A stretch of DNA of 64,000 nt from Scatophagus argus (GCF_020382885.2 NC_058507.1:2311715-2375714), one strand, 5' to 3'. Positions 50,291 through 62,483 are shown, counted from the first letter of the stretch. Notes: generated by a model not told the origin, from the sequence alone. Translations and numbers: made by a program.

Positions 50291-50939
50291 ACAAGCTAGT
50301 GGCTGACTACAATTAAGATGGCGGATGGCCACATGAGGGGAGGAGCTACAACCAGAATGGCGAGTGGGGAAACTACAACCAAAATGGTGGAGGACTACAT
50401 GAGGAGGGGTCAGCACACCAGGATGAACAACCACATGAAGGATGACTCAGCAAACAACAACTAGTCACACGCAAGTGATGACTCAGCAAAACTCCAAATG
50501 ACTACCGAAAATACGCCGGCCGTATTATTCAGAGCCAAGATGGTGATAACCAACGTGATGTTGCTTATGTGGTCACAGAATGGAACAATGGGCGGAAGCC
50601 TTTGAGCGCCACGTACCCCTTGGTTACGGTTCGTGATCGCGTGCTCGGACTTTCGCCTCACCGTTCAGAAAGAAGAGTGTGAGGAAAGATAGAAATGAAA
50701 ATACAAGAAACACAACCCAATAAAATAATCCGCTCTAATTCTTTAGAGACTCGCGTGTCACCACACAATAGCGGAGTCAGTAAACCGGAGCTTATCTGCT
50801 CAGCTATTGGTCCTTTAACTGGTGACGCGCGGTCTCGCTGAAACGGCGGAAATGACCGACCGGAAACTAAAATCAATGAATGCAGCACTTAAAAGTTACA
50901 GAAAGCATGGGTAAACAATCCTACGTTACACTATCTCTG

Positions 50940-51510
50940 CCCAGACATAAGCCTCTTACGTTGCGTTGCTCCGATCATTCGGAGTTTGAAATAATGATCC
51001 GCTGAAACGTTCGCAGCGTCGTCCTCGGCGGGATGCTGGCGGTCCGTTATTCTGATGATGCGGAGTGTTGATCTCTCGGCGGCAGCGGAGAAAATCACCG
51101 ATGAAAAAGTTAACAAACTTTGTTTCGTCCTTAACAAAGTCGGCGCGCGGCTCGTTAACGTGCGATCAGCTGATTGCCCAGCGATCCACGTCGGTAAAAG
51201 GAAAAAAGGAAAAGTTACGGAGAAAATACAGCAGTCTGTTTCTCGGCCTGCGAGTTGCAGAAACTGTGACCCGGGATCTAAAATGATGTTAATCAAAACG
51301 TTTGATTGTTGCTCCCTTTTGGCGGTTTGGACACTTGGAGAGCCTGGAGAAGCTCTCACTGTCACAGCACGCACGGGGAAAAAGCGCATGCTGATGGTCG
51401 CAGTGACCTTTTATTACCTGAGTGACGTCACCTCGGACCCCCGTGGAGATGGCTGGCATGCAGCCAATGTCCATGCCGGTTCTGAGTTTAAACTCAGGAA
51501 TTTATGACTA
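50940..51510. other. CpG-rich patch, no gene assigned
   Basis: Many CpG dinucleotides (densest around 51000-51200). Open frames of about 150 codons overlap on both strands (plus 51055-51507, minus 50931-51389); neither shows a domain I recognise. Could be a promoter/first exon or part of a mobile element. Confidence 0.35.
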
Positions 51511-52796
51511 GTTGCACATCATGAGTGGGGTCTCTAACAGTTGGTCACTCTAACTCAGGCTTTATGGGTTACATGTAGGCCGCTCTATTGTTCTCCAGAG
51601 CGCATGGCCAGAGATCCCAACAGGAGTAAAAAGTTCAGTATTTTCACCAAATCAGATCCAGCGAGAGTTTTTGGCAGCGGCTGTTCGGAAATGACCTGGT
51701 CACCGACTTCCCCATCGCGCCCCCCAACCCCCCGCCCCTCTTTCAGTTAGAGAGTCCACGTGGCCCGAGGTCACAACCCTTTGAAACATGCATCACTACA
51801 AATCACCACTGTGCTCTGACTGCATCGTACAGTTAATCAGCGAGTCCGGTCAGAAGAAAAACAACATACCAGCGGCTAATTTGTTTCCCTGTGAAAAATG
51901 AATGGGAGCCTATAAGTTGGAAGACGCCGGGTCAAATCCGTTTCAACGTGAACGCGGGTGATCAGGTCACATCTCGGACCTGTTCTCAAACCTCCACGCT
52001 GTCTGGAGCATCTGGTAAATCACTGGAGCTAATCAGAGGAAAAGGAATGTGTTCCTCGTGTACATGTTGCTTCATTTTTCCCTGATTTTACATATTTTGA
52101 GTGAGTTAGTTACAAGAGTCCCTTTAGTCATCGATTGTCTCTCAGAACATTTCTGCAGATTAAACTCTATTATAACTAAGTAAACGATTAAAAGGTATTT
52201 TTATTACAGCTTTAAAACTTCAACAGTGCATTTAACCCAATCTTATTATGGATTCAAAAAGGGTTTCAAATCGAATCAAAACTGAGATAAAAAGTGGACT
52301 TAAATGTACTGTAATGTACTTCCATCCAGAGTCCTCGTTTAGTGTGAAAATGTGTTCAAATGTTTCAACCTTCAACCGTCCAAGTTAATCAGACCTTCTC
52401 AAGTCTTTTTAGTGCAAAGCTTTTGTTTCCATCCTTCCAGTGCAGCTCAGCATGGAAACACCAGGAGGGATTTTAAAAAGGACTGACTTGAAATTAACTT
52501 TCATATACATTTTTTCACTAAACAAGGACTGTGGAGCTGGAGAAGAAAGAAGTTGTACACATTGAAAGTGTATTTGCGCTGCTGGATCAGTGCGCTCCAG
52601 ACGGTCCGTCCCATTGTTTTGCAGCAGCAGAGGTTGTTTGTTCTGTCGGTGTTTGCTGAGTCAGCCTGGTGAACGGAGCCAAAGCCCGGCTTTCCTCCAC
52701 CGCAGTAGACTAATGTCTGCCTGCAGAGAAACATTAAACCCAGACTGACACACTGCAGCACTGTGCAGGCAGACATGTGGACATCTGTACCAGCAG

Positions 52797-53430
52797 ACAG
52801 ACAGGCAGACAGACAGATAGGCAGACAGATAGGTAGATCGATAGACAGACAGACAGACAGACAGATAGGCAGATAGACAGACAAACAGACAGACAGACAG
52901 ATAGGCAGATAGACAGAAAACAGACAGACAGACAGACAGACAGATAGGCAGATGGACAGATAGATAGACAGACAGACAGACAGATAGGCAGATAGACAGA
53001 CAGACAGACAGACAGATAGGCAGATAGATAGACAGACAGACAGACAGGCAGATAGACAGACAAACAGACAGATAGGCAGATAGACAGACAAACAGACAGA
53101 TAGGCAGATAGACAGGCAGACAGACAGATAGACAGGCAGACAGACAGATAGACAGGCAGACAGACAGATAGGCAGATAGATAGACAGACAGATAGGTAGA
53201 TTGATAGACAGACAGACAGACAGGCAAACAGACAGACAGACAAATAGACAGACAGACAGACAGGCAGATAGACAGACAAACAGACAGACAGATGGACAGA
53301 TAGATAGACAGACAAACAGACAGACAGACAGGCAGATAGACAGACAAACAGACAGACAGATAGATAGACAGATAGGCAGATAGACAGGCAGACAGATAGA
53401 CAGACAGACAGACAGACAGGCAGACAGACA
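52797..53430. repeat. CAGA/CAGG/GATA tetranucleotide satellite array (about 630 bp)
   Basis: Continuous (CAGA)n interspersed with GATAGGCAGATAGA variants. The minus strand is open over 240-256 codons of a Cys-Leu-Ser-Val periodic peptide, a by-product of the 4-bp repeat lacking stop codons in those frames. Confidence 0.95.
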
Positions 53431-55220
53431 TTTGAATTTGCTGTCTTCACATGTGTGTTATGGCAGCATTAGCAGCGGTTGCACGTGTTGCTCCTCCTCA
53501 CGTGTTGACCACTCCCTGAATTCCAGCAGCACCAACAACATCTACTGTTACAACATCTACGCTCACCCCGTGTGAGTGAAATCAGTCTGATGGCCTGAAA
53601 GACGGATGAAGTGCATTCGAAAATTAAAGTTAAGAAAGTTTAAGCTGCCAAAGAGAGGAGAAAGTCATTTAACAGCACATACATCTCATGTCTTCTTTAT
53701 CTATTGTATGTTGTTGACAGGCCAAGCAGAAACAGAGGCTGCAGTTACAGTGTACAGGACCTACTGCAGCTGTCTACGTTATGTTTTATTCATGTTTCTG
53801 TGCAGAAATGGTTATCTGTTTTAAAAAAGTAAACAAATGCATAACTAGTAAACAAACAAACCAGAAACCAGTCACCACTGAGATCCACCTTTGAGTAGAT
53901 TTCATCCCCGTATAGGAAGCTTTTTATTGTTCTTGTATAAAGTGACAGATTTAATTACAGACACTCAGACGCTTGTGATTATTGGAAATTAATCCTTGGA
54001 AATTCTGCTTACAAATGAGCACATTAGTAATTAACGACTATTTTTAATAATAATCAAATCAAATTTGATTGAAAAAAACCTCCTTCTGGTCAGTCTTCAC
54101 TTTGGTCCACAAAAGAATAAAACTCAATAGGTTTAAGTTGAAGTGAAAAGTAAAATATTTGCCTCTGAAGTGTTGTGTACAAGTATAAAGTACAAGTACC
54201 TCACGAGTACTTGAGTGAATACTCAGTTAGTGATTTCACACAGAATCAGGTGCCATCACAGCCGCAGACTCAAGTCCAGACACCCATAAGTACGATAAAA
54301 ATGAAAGAGCGCTTCTCAGCTCAGCTAATCATGACTGTGCACAAGTTAAACATTCCTTCATATCCATAAGTCTCTCCCACAGAAGCACGAGGGCCTCTGA
54401 GGAGCGCCGGAGACCTCACTTTAACAGCTGGGATCGTGTTTGTCAGACCACAGCACTAACTAATGCAGCTGAACATCCTTTTTTGAATTTGCTCCGTCAT
54501 GCTTTCGCCATCGGCACACATCTGCTTTTCAGTCAAACGGCCACCAGATGGCAGTCTTTACCTCCATTTGACTCCATATGCGCGACAACATAGTCGGGAG
54601 ATTTTGCCCTGTCGCAGCGTCCCAGGCTGTGGACCACGTGTACCAGGCTCCACCATTTTAACGCTGTAGGTGGGCGTGAAGGCTTTCCCTGAGAGGCCTC
54701 ACTCGGGGTAAAAAACCCTCCACAGAGCCTGTCCATAAACCACATGCAGTCAGTCATGGACTGACTGATACCTCATTGTGTATGTGTGGTCGATGTGCAG
54801 GAAGGCACGTTTTTTGAGAGGCTGGCAGGAATTATTTCCTGAACAGTTTTTTCTGGGTGAAATGTTTGTGTGTGTGTGATATTCCATAATGTGGCTGTCA
54901 AAGCAATGAAGACTCACACGAGACGGTTAGGGTATTTTTACTGTATTATTGAATAAAATCTATAAAATATTCCACAAAAAATACAATACGTTATTAATTA
55001 TAATCTTATTACCTGGCAACCTCATCCTTCAGTTACATTTATATCACAATCAGCATCAATGACATAGAGCTTGTGCTTCACAGACCCTACTTCCATACAA
55101 TTATAAATAACACTGTAGTTTTCTGCTTCTCGTATTCAGTCCTGTCAGACAGATTATGCAAATGAAACAAAACAATAACATAAAAGTGGATTTATTTCAC
55201 AGGCTGAAGGCCAACATATT
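53431..55220. other. Intergenic sequence, no gene recognised
   Basis: AT-rich unique sequence with a CTCF-like motif at 54541-54554. No exon recognised. Confidence 0.5.
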
Positions 55221-55259
55221 CACACTGGGTTTCTGTGCAGAGCCATTAGGAGCAAAAAC

Positions 55260-55740
55260 AAGTTGTTGTTGTTGGAGCTGCTGCGTGCTCCTTGTACGGC
55301 TCGTGTGATTGGTCGGTTGTCTGAGTGAGGGCAAAACAAGCTCTCAGTCCCTCCCACTGAGCGAGTGACGCAAACTGCTTCCTCTGCCACCCCTCCTCCT
55401 CCTCCTCCTCCTCCTCTTATTTTTCACTGCCACCTCCTCCCTCAGCTAGTTCACTGTCAGCCTGTCAGGATACATTAAGCTCATATGCCACTAGTGTTCA
55501 CTGAGCGCTGAAAAAGGCCAAGAAGAAGGAAGAAATGATGGCGGTTCGGGCTTTACATAACGCCTCGCCACCGTTCTCAGCCACAAAAACCTCACCGCGA
55601 GTAAAAAAATTAGGTTCAGTAGTAAGGCACGCTGTCGACGTGAGAGGAGAGATGGAGGCGAGGACGGATTGCTTTGGTCTGACAGGAAAAGCATTGGATT
55701 TTCAGCTGAGTTAAAAGGATAAAATAATCAGCGATTATTT
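55260..55740. promoter_or_regulatory. Promoter-like GC/CpG segment, gene unknown
   Basis: Inverted CCAAT (GATTGGTCGG near 55299-55308), a (CCT)n run (55386-55416), then a CpG-containing segment with an unassigned 59-codon frame from ATG 55535 to TAA 55714 on plus. No downstream exon could be linked. Confidence 0.25.
55386..55416. repeat. (CCT)n triplet repeat
   Basis: About nine CCT/CTC units. Confidence 0.85.
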
Positions 55741-57279
55741 AGCATGACGGATAGTCCGTGGCTCGCAGTGTGAAGCAGGAGTGTCCAGGTAGACCGACAA
55801 CAAACAGAAACATCAGGAGGTAGAACAGGTGTAAACCACATACTGTGAAGGTCCAACATCTGCTTCAATTTAGTCCTTCACTTGCTGCATCTCTTCCACG
55901 GGACAGTTTAAGGTAGAAATACATATAAAAATGCTTTTAAAAAAACTCCCAACATTGCCATAAAAATTCATACCATCATGGCCATAAAAATACATAGAAT
56001 TCTGTTTGTCATTTACAATTCTGAGACATGGCAGAGTCGTCCTGATTGTTGACTCGAGGCGATCAGCTCCTCAGTCAGAACCACTACATTACTATTTAAA
56101 CACATGCTTCATGCTGCGTTCACGACGTGTTGCATTTACCGTAAATACGAGCTGCCGAGGCAGAGAAACTGTTCACGTCAACCTTGTGGTGTAAGGAAAA
56201 ATGTGTTTCTTATACGAGGCTCTGATCTCGCTCCATTTGGTGTCACAAATGGGGCAAAAGCAGCAGACCTGATGGCGGCCAGTACGCTGACAGGACAAGG
56301 TCATAAAGAATATGAATTATAAGTTACACTCACACCCAAACAAAAGACTCTACGTACAAAGAACAAATAATATCTGCTGCAGTTGTGGTTGATTTTTCAT
56401 TCATAAATAAGAATAACATTAGACGTTTTACCGTTTCTATACCGGAGCGACAAGATGCCACCCATTTCGATGGTTCTTCTGATGTGACGTGAAGCATTCA
56501 TCTCCCGGGGATGGAAACTTACTTCTTTGGCTGGTGAATCCCCAAATTCAGTAGCCACATCCTTCTTTTCACAGGCCAAAACACTGTCCACTCTTTGACT
56601 GCATGACCACAGCCATCAAGACTCTTGGCTGAAGTCACTTTCTAATTTAAAGATCTTACATGGGCCAATAAAAGCCATTCAGTCCCAGTACTGAAAGGAA
56701 TCCCAGGCCTTTGCCCTCCTGGCCGGCTGCAACACACTCTCTTGAGTAATTGAAGGGATTTCAATTAATAATCAACCCGGGTCTGATTTAACAGCCTGAG
56801 CGACAACCATGGCAGCTCACGTTTCTTCGTCCTGAGCAGTGGGTTAACTCAGAGAGGTGCTGCTGCTTTAAAACAGGAGAGAAAAGTGGCATAAACACCA
56901 CGAAACTGGAAATTTAAGGTTCCATCTGTGTTCACATTTGTACAGAATTAAGGAAAGTCCACTTCAGACACTCATACTGTTACATGGCATCAGTTTGCGC
57001 TGCTTAACTCTGTCCGTTACAACACTTCCTTTACAAGTGTTGCACTGCACTTTTGGTGTACCAACAGTGTACATCTAGACGTGCCTCATGTACTTTTACT
57101 GCAGATTATTCACTCATTACTCAATATATGAACTGTCCTGAAAGTGCAGAGCTGTTAGCTTAGCTGTGCTAAGGCGTACGCAGAAATTGGTCTCCTTGTT
57201 GATTGTCAACAGTAATACTTTCTACCATTCAATTCTACTGGCACTTGTAGAAATTTCTGCATGTTACCCATCTTATACA

Positions 57280-57342
57280 CAAATGTATAAATATATATAA
57301 TATATATATATAAATATATATATATATAATATATACAGTATG
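57280..57342. repeat. (AT)n-rich low-complexity repeat
   Basis: ATATATATAATATATATATATAAATATATATATATATAAT. Confidence 0.9.
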
Positions 57343-57379
57343 AAAGTGTTGGATGGCTGGATGTTTCCTAATGTCACGA

Positions 57380-57627
57380 GACATTTTAGACCCCCCTCCC
57401 TTTAATAAATATTTCATGTCCAATTTGAGGCAAAAGCTTGTGCACATAATCTTAATTTCAACCAAAATATCAGATGGAGCCTTAAAAATCCAAGGTCACA
57501 TTTAAGTCCTTCGTCTCTCAGATCAGTCCTTGTTCCCCGTCTCCGCTTTCAACTGGAGCAGCTGTGATCAGCCTCAGAATTCTGGATTCTCGAAGTGCAG
57601 TAAATGTTCAGGAGTTCGTCTTGTCGA
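57380..57627 (-). other. Start of the SERTA gene 3' UTR, candidate ATTAAA signal
   Basis: A minus-strand ATTAAA lies at 57401-57406, about 225 nt after the stop. SERTA genes usually have longer 3' UTRs, so a site further down (for example AATAAA at about 55190-55195) is also possible. An AT-dinucleotide stretch at 57280-57342 lies in between. Confidence 0.3.
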
Positions 57628-58407
57628 TCAGGACTTTACCAGAATCTCCATGATGTGGTCCAGCTCGTTCAGGTCCATCAGACACGACTGGAGACTCCCA
57701 GCTGAGGCGTGGCTGGACGAGCGCGTTTTAACGTCCTCGTCCCCCCAAAGCGTCAAACTGACGGGCCACAGTGAGCCCGATGCCCAGGCGGAAGGCAGAT
57801 CTGAAGTCTCGTACATTGATGTGTCAATGTCCTCAAAGATGTCGTCCAGGGCGAGGTCGCTGAGGTAGCCCATGGCGTTTACTGCATCGCTGAAAGCATT
57901 GATCGTCGCAGCGGGAAGTGATTTCTGCTGATCGGGTGAGCTGTTTGCCTCCTGAGAGGGGAATTCTGGGGACAGCGGCGGAGACAGGGAGAGGCTGTCG
58001 CCATCGCCCTCCGCACAGCCAGGGCATGTAACCGCCATGTCCTCCCTGATGTCGTCTCTGAGAAGGCAGGAGTCGGCGTGGACGCCGTTGAGGAGCACCT
58101 CTGGTCCTGCCCCGTCGCTCTGCATGTCCTCCTGGATCTGCTTAAGCGTGTTGATGAGCAACACGGAGCGGCGCAGGCTGAGCTCCACCCCAGCCTGGTA
58201 GTGCTGGAGCTTCTCCAAGCAGAGGCCGAGCACCAGCTGACGCTGCTGCAGGTGGCTCATGTCAGATTTGGACGGAGCCACGAGGAACCCGCTCTCATCT
58301 TCCGGGTCTTCGTCCCCGTTCTTCTCCTTTTCTGCAGCGGCAGGGAGGCTCTCGGCCTCCAGCTCCTCCAGGCAGCTCCACTTCCGTTTCACACCGCGAC
58401 CCAACAT
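57628..58407 (-). CDS. SERTA-domain transcriptional coregulator (CDCA4/SERTAD type, 259 aa)
   Basis: Single coding exon. The start MLGRGVKRKW fits the family's M-x(3)-G-x-KRK N-terminus (cyclin-binding/NLS region). The SERTA domain lies at about 51-97 (LQQRQLVLGLCLEKLQ, then RRSVLLINTLKQIQEDMQ). A Ser/Pro-rich acidic linker follows, then YLSDLALDDIFEDIDTSMYE (about 181-200) and a C-terminal MDLNELDHIMEILVKS, the PHD/bromo-interacting and transactivation type of ending. SERTA proteins (TRIP-Br family) bind CDK4 and PP2A subunits and modulate E2F/DP transcription in the nucleus. The SERTA helix resembles CDCA4, the FEDIDTSMY block resembles SERTAD1/2 and the C-terminus SERTAD2/3, so orthology is open. 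An acceptor (AATCTAG|GTCGATG) 4 nt upstream of the ATG indicates an upstream non-coding exon, normal for the family. Confidence 0.93.
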   Translation of the reverse strand: MLGRGVKRKWSCLEELEAESLPAAAEKEKNGDEDPEDESGFLVAPSKSDMSHLQQRQLVLGLCLEKLQHYQAGVELSLRRSVLLINTLKQIQEDMQSDGAGPEVLLNGVHADSCLLRDDIREDMAVTCPGCAEGDGDSLSLSPPLSPEFPSQEANSSPDQQKSLPAATINAFSDAVNAMGYLSDLALDDIFEDIDTSMYETSDLPSAWASGSLWPVSLTLWGDEDVKTRSSSHASAGSLQSCLMDLNELDHIMEILVKS

Positions 58408-59749
58408 CGACCTAGATTAATAAATAGAGTACCAGTCACACTTCATGTACAGCGCATTTCAGCAACATGCATCTATAAGACCGCTATACTGTTTTCTATA
58501 GCAGTGCAGCTCATTTTTATATCTTCACCTGTGTACCGTTTTTATGGCCAAAAAAAGAAAATCACGGGTATCAAGTGACATTTTACTGTCTTTGGTCAAA
58601 CCTCTACCAAAATCTACTCAATCAAACTTAGGATATTAAGTATATAATTTAAAACGGAGTCGGGATTAATCGTTTGGTCTGTAAAATGTTAAATCATTAT
58701 GAAAAATGCTGATGAATATTTCTGCGAGCACAATGTGATGTCTTCAAATGGATTCTTTTGTCCAACCAACAGTCCAAAGACTCTACATTGACTGTCATAT
58801 AAGACAAATAAAAGCAGCAAATCCTAACATTTAAGAAGCCAGAACCACCTAAAATCAGACAGTTGGCTTGAAAAATGACTTAAAGAATTAATACATTATC
58901 AAAGTAGTTGGCAACTAATTTCCCTTCCATGGCTGATCGATTAATCGACTAATTGTTGCGGCTCTGTCACACAGTCCCATTTGTGTTGTGGCGATTTTCT
59001 TTCTGCTTGATTGACAGCAAAGACAAAACCAACTTTGACAACAACAGCTGAGATTATTCTTTGAGGACACATTCAGGATCACATCAGGCTGCACTGCACT
59101 GCCATGTAACAAACCTTGCATCCAGTTTATGTAACAGCTCCAACATAGCAAACACGGGTAGTTTCCCATTCACTTTCAACTGATCACCTCCAAAAACACA
59201 TTTCCACGAACCGGAAGCAAGCAAATTCTGCTCAGACTCCACAAGTTTACAGTTAACATGTTTGTGTCTTTCTATTTAATAGATTTGAAGTGAACATTAT
59301 GACTGTTGTGAGTCACTGAGGGACAACCCTGCAGGCTGAGAGACTTTACTCATCCAGACAGACATGGCTTCGTTAGGCATAGATCAGTCCCTCAAATGTG
59401 TTTTTGAAAAACGGGCACACATGAAGCCCCGTTTGATAAGAGCTTGACCCCCATCTGAAGAGACCAGAAGCTGCCTGTTCAGACTTCACAGACAGGTGAA
59501 CAACCGACAAAGTCAAATGCGTTGTTACAACGTTTAATCCTACAATTTCCTCTCTTATTGAAGGAACATTACACAAAAACTTCCCTCCATCCTACTTGTT
59601 TTGCCCAGGACCCCTAAGAACACCCCGAACCCCTTCACGGTCCCCGGACTTCAGAGTGGAAACACAAGCTGCGCTTAAATCAAGTTACAAAGAAAAAAAA
59701 CTTGAAGACATTTTAAGCGGATATAAAAAAGAGGTTAAGACAACCTTAC

Positions 59750-60020
59750 GTGCCCTTCGAAAGAGTCATGAGCTGAGTGAATCCGTCGTGTCTTCGGCTC
59801 GTTTCGTTTCCGCGCCGCGTTCCTCTACTACCGAGCCCCAGGAATATGAGGAATGTTCGGTCTATCCACGGCAACGGGGAGGGGGGAGGGGAGTGGTGGG
59901 CGGAGCCGCGGAGAATCGGGAGATGTGATTGGTCAGTTGACCCGCTGATCAAACCTCCGCCTCCGCCACTCACGGGGCAGCGAATGTGCGGCCGGTTGTT
60001 CCGACCGCGAGCCGACGTTG
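59750..60020 (-). promoter_or_regulatory. Probable promoter and non-coding first exon of the SERTA gene
   Basis: A CpG-rich stretch about 1.4 kb upstream of the coding exon. On the minus strand it reads, in order: CCAAT box (ATTGG at 59928-59932 on plus), GC box (GGGCGGAG at 59898-59905), a C-rich run (59880-59890), then a candidate leader ending at a donor CGAAGGGCAC|GTAAGG (exon end 59750). The leader contains an ATG shortly before the donor. Start site not determined. Confidence 0.5.
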
Positions 60021-60059
60021 CGTTCAGGGGCGGCACGCTAAACTAGTTTTGATGATCTG

Positions 60060-62480
60060 ATGCACCTTACTTTGAAAAAAGTAAAATATAACCGTAATAA
60101 TAATGATAATAACCTCCTCTGTTTCTTGACATAAAACAGAGTGCACTAGGTGTTGACAGCTGCTTATTTTCCTGCTGCCATCTTTGTTTAAACAGGTCCC
60201 ATTTTGCAGTCCATAAAGGAGAACATTATGCGTTTGCAGGTTATAAAAGTCTGTTAGAACTACAGGCATCTCCAGACTGCAGTCACTCAAACTGTTCAAC
60301 TAAAGTTCTCAAAGGTTATGAGCCTTTATAGAACTAGAAAAGTATCTCATTATCACTAAAGCCACTGATGTCCCAGAAAAGATGACAATGATGACTTTAA
60401 TTCAAAGGTACAGTTAATAGCAGTTGAACCAGTGCTGTGATTTATGAAAGGCATGATGTTAACTTTTGTCACATGTTCCCTTTTAGAATAAAAAAAAAAA
60501 AACAGGGTTTCTGCATTTACTTATAAATCTTTAGATGCAAAAAACCTCTTGACTCAGCAATTACAACAGTTGTCATTTGAGTTTTAATATAACTGGGGCC
60601 AAAACAGAATACATAAAATGAAGAATCAATATCAGTATTTATGTAATAAAATATTGTTGAACAAATCAATGTGTGCTAGAAATATCTAGAAGACCTGGTT
60701 AGTTACAGTAGGCACCCGAACGCAGCATTTTAAAGGGACCGATGACTCAGAGAGGAAGGGGGAGAAGTGACCGGAAACACAGCAAAGGCACACACCAAAT
60801 AAGGAAATTATATTCACGTGTTCCCGTCTTCCTCTTGACGCTGTCACAGCCGCACTTTCTACTTCTTCTTTCCTCGTTTTCTTCTGAACAGAAAGCAGAT
60901 ATTCAGCATTAAGAGACGATGGCACTCACTGCTTGCTGAGCTACATTTAGTGGTGTTCTTGTGACAACTGAATGTCCATTAAAATCCACCTTAAAACCCG
61001 AACTGCAGATGTACAGAAGCTCTTTAAATCAGTGCCAAAAGATCCAAAATTCACTAAAGCTACGAGATGAAGTGGGGAAATCCTAACCTTTCTGCACAGA
61101 GAGGATAGTCGATTATATAGTGGAAGTGTTTGCTACAAACAGCAGACCTTCTCGGTTAGTTGTTTTATGGTAGTTTGTTTGAAGAAGTCGATCTCTGCGT
61201 GACAACCAGAGAATTTAACCAAAGCCAAAATGTTTTAATGAATTTAGGAGAACTGGTTGTCTTGACTACAGCTCTCAAGTGAGATCTCTATGAGAAGCAC
61301 CTGGAGGCAGCATGATACCTGTGGCTGGTTCGCTCTGACTAACCCACGCATGTCTGCAAAGGTGGTGACAGCAGACAGCACACGTATAGTGAGTACAGTA
61401 TGTTGTATATGCTGCTGAATTGCTTCTGGACATGTCAGAAGTGCAGAAAGATGCCCTCCATCATCACATGGTGTAAACTTTGGATTTCTTGTGTGTCTCA
61501 TGTACCGTTTCTCTGTTGCTGCGTCGTAAGACACAATAGTGTCTTTCTCTGATGACTTGGTCTTTCCTCGGGCTGCCTTTTTGCTGAGTCACCGAGAGGC
61601 CATTAATCTTTAACTATAGGGAAACCAAGAGGCCAACATGCAGACGAAGCCAGAATTTTGCAAATACCATTTGACATTTTCACACAAGATTTTCAAGGTT
61701 TCTATTTAATTGCCACATGTTTAAGAAGATAAAGTGTCCCTCTTCTGTTGCATTAATTATTAATAGAAAATCCACAGTGAACAGGTTAGCTGTCAGCCGT
61801 GTCCTGAGCTGCAGACAGACAATAGCCCTGTTATGCTGAATCCATTGTAAGTCTCTGCATATCGAATGCTGAATCTCATGGTCCAACGTCATCATGTGAG
61901 AGCACGTGAGGACCACGGCAGCCAAGTCCCATCGAAGTCACTTAAAGCATTTTTATTACAAATGAAGAAAGATCTCCTTGTGGAAGTACGAGCAGACTCA
62001 GCAGTTAGTGGAGCAGTGTCCTTGAATAAAGTATTTGACCTTCAGGATTTACCCGATCTTGGCAGCTCTCGTGGAAATTCATTCCGAGGACAAATTCTGC
62101 AAGATTTGAGCTCAGCTGCAGCACTGAATGTTCGTTATATAATCAGATATTATCTGATTTAAATCAGGTTTTTGTTTGAAATTAATTTTGTGTTCTAAAA
62201 ACAGATGCAGATTCCCGAGCTCGTCCTCCACACCCCACTGTGAAAAGCGTTGTATTACTACAATTAAAAAGAATTGTGAATCTTTACTGTATGTTTGGCC
62301 ACTTGAGTGTTTTGGTCTGTCTGGTACACTCAGGTGTTGTTGTATTAACTACCTGTTGCTCTGAGTGAGAAGTAACAATCATGTTTGCATCTGGACAGTC
62401 CATGCTAGAAAGTGTCTTCACGGTTAAATATGGTAATACTCTATAAGTCCCAAACCCAACAGTAATCTGATCCTATATAA
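60060..62480. other. Intergenic sequence, no gene recognised
   Basis: Upstream of the SERTA promoter. AT-rich unique sequence with an A homopolymer at about 60490-60502. No exon or repeat family recognised. Confidence 0.5.
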
Positions 62481-62483
62481 ATG

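Larger units (their letters stand above)
49856..50935 (-). mobile_element. Candidate solo LTR or unannotated short transcription unit
   Basis: Read on the minus strand: a CpG-rich 5' part with CCAAT (ACCAATAG near 50806-50813), a middle with tandem 60-bp units carrying CCGCCATCTTG motifs and a (CT)n(CA)n run, and a 3' part with AATAAA (49930-49935) followed by a GT-rich downstream element. The outer ends could be TGT...ACA (49856 and 50926 on plus), but I see no convincing target-site duplication. No coding region. Confidence 0.35.

Noticed and set aside
52501-53450. Minus-strand frames of 196-256 codons made of Cys-Leu-Ser-Val repeats.
   Set aside because: Pure translation of the CAGA/GATA tetranucleotide array; not a protein gene.
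58078-58578. Plus-strand 166-codon frame over the SERTA gene.
   Set aside because: Antisense shadow of the GC-rich SERTA coding exon.
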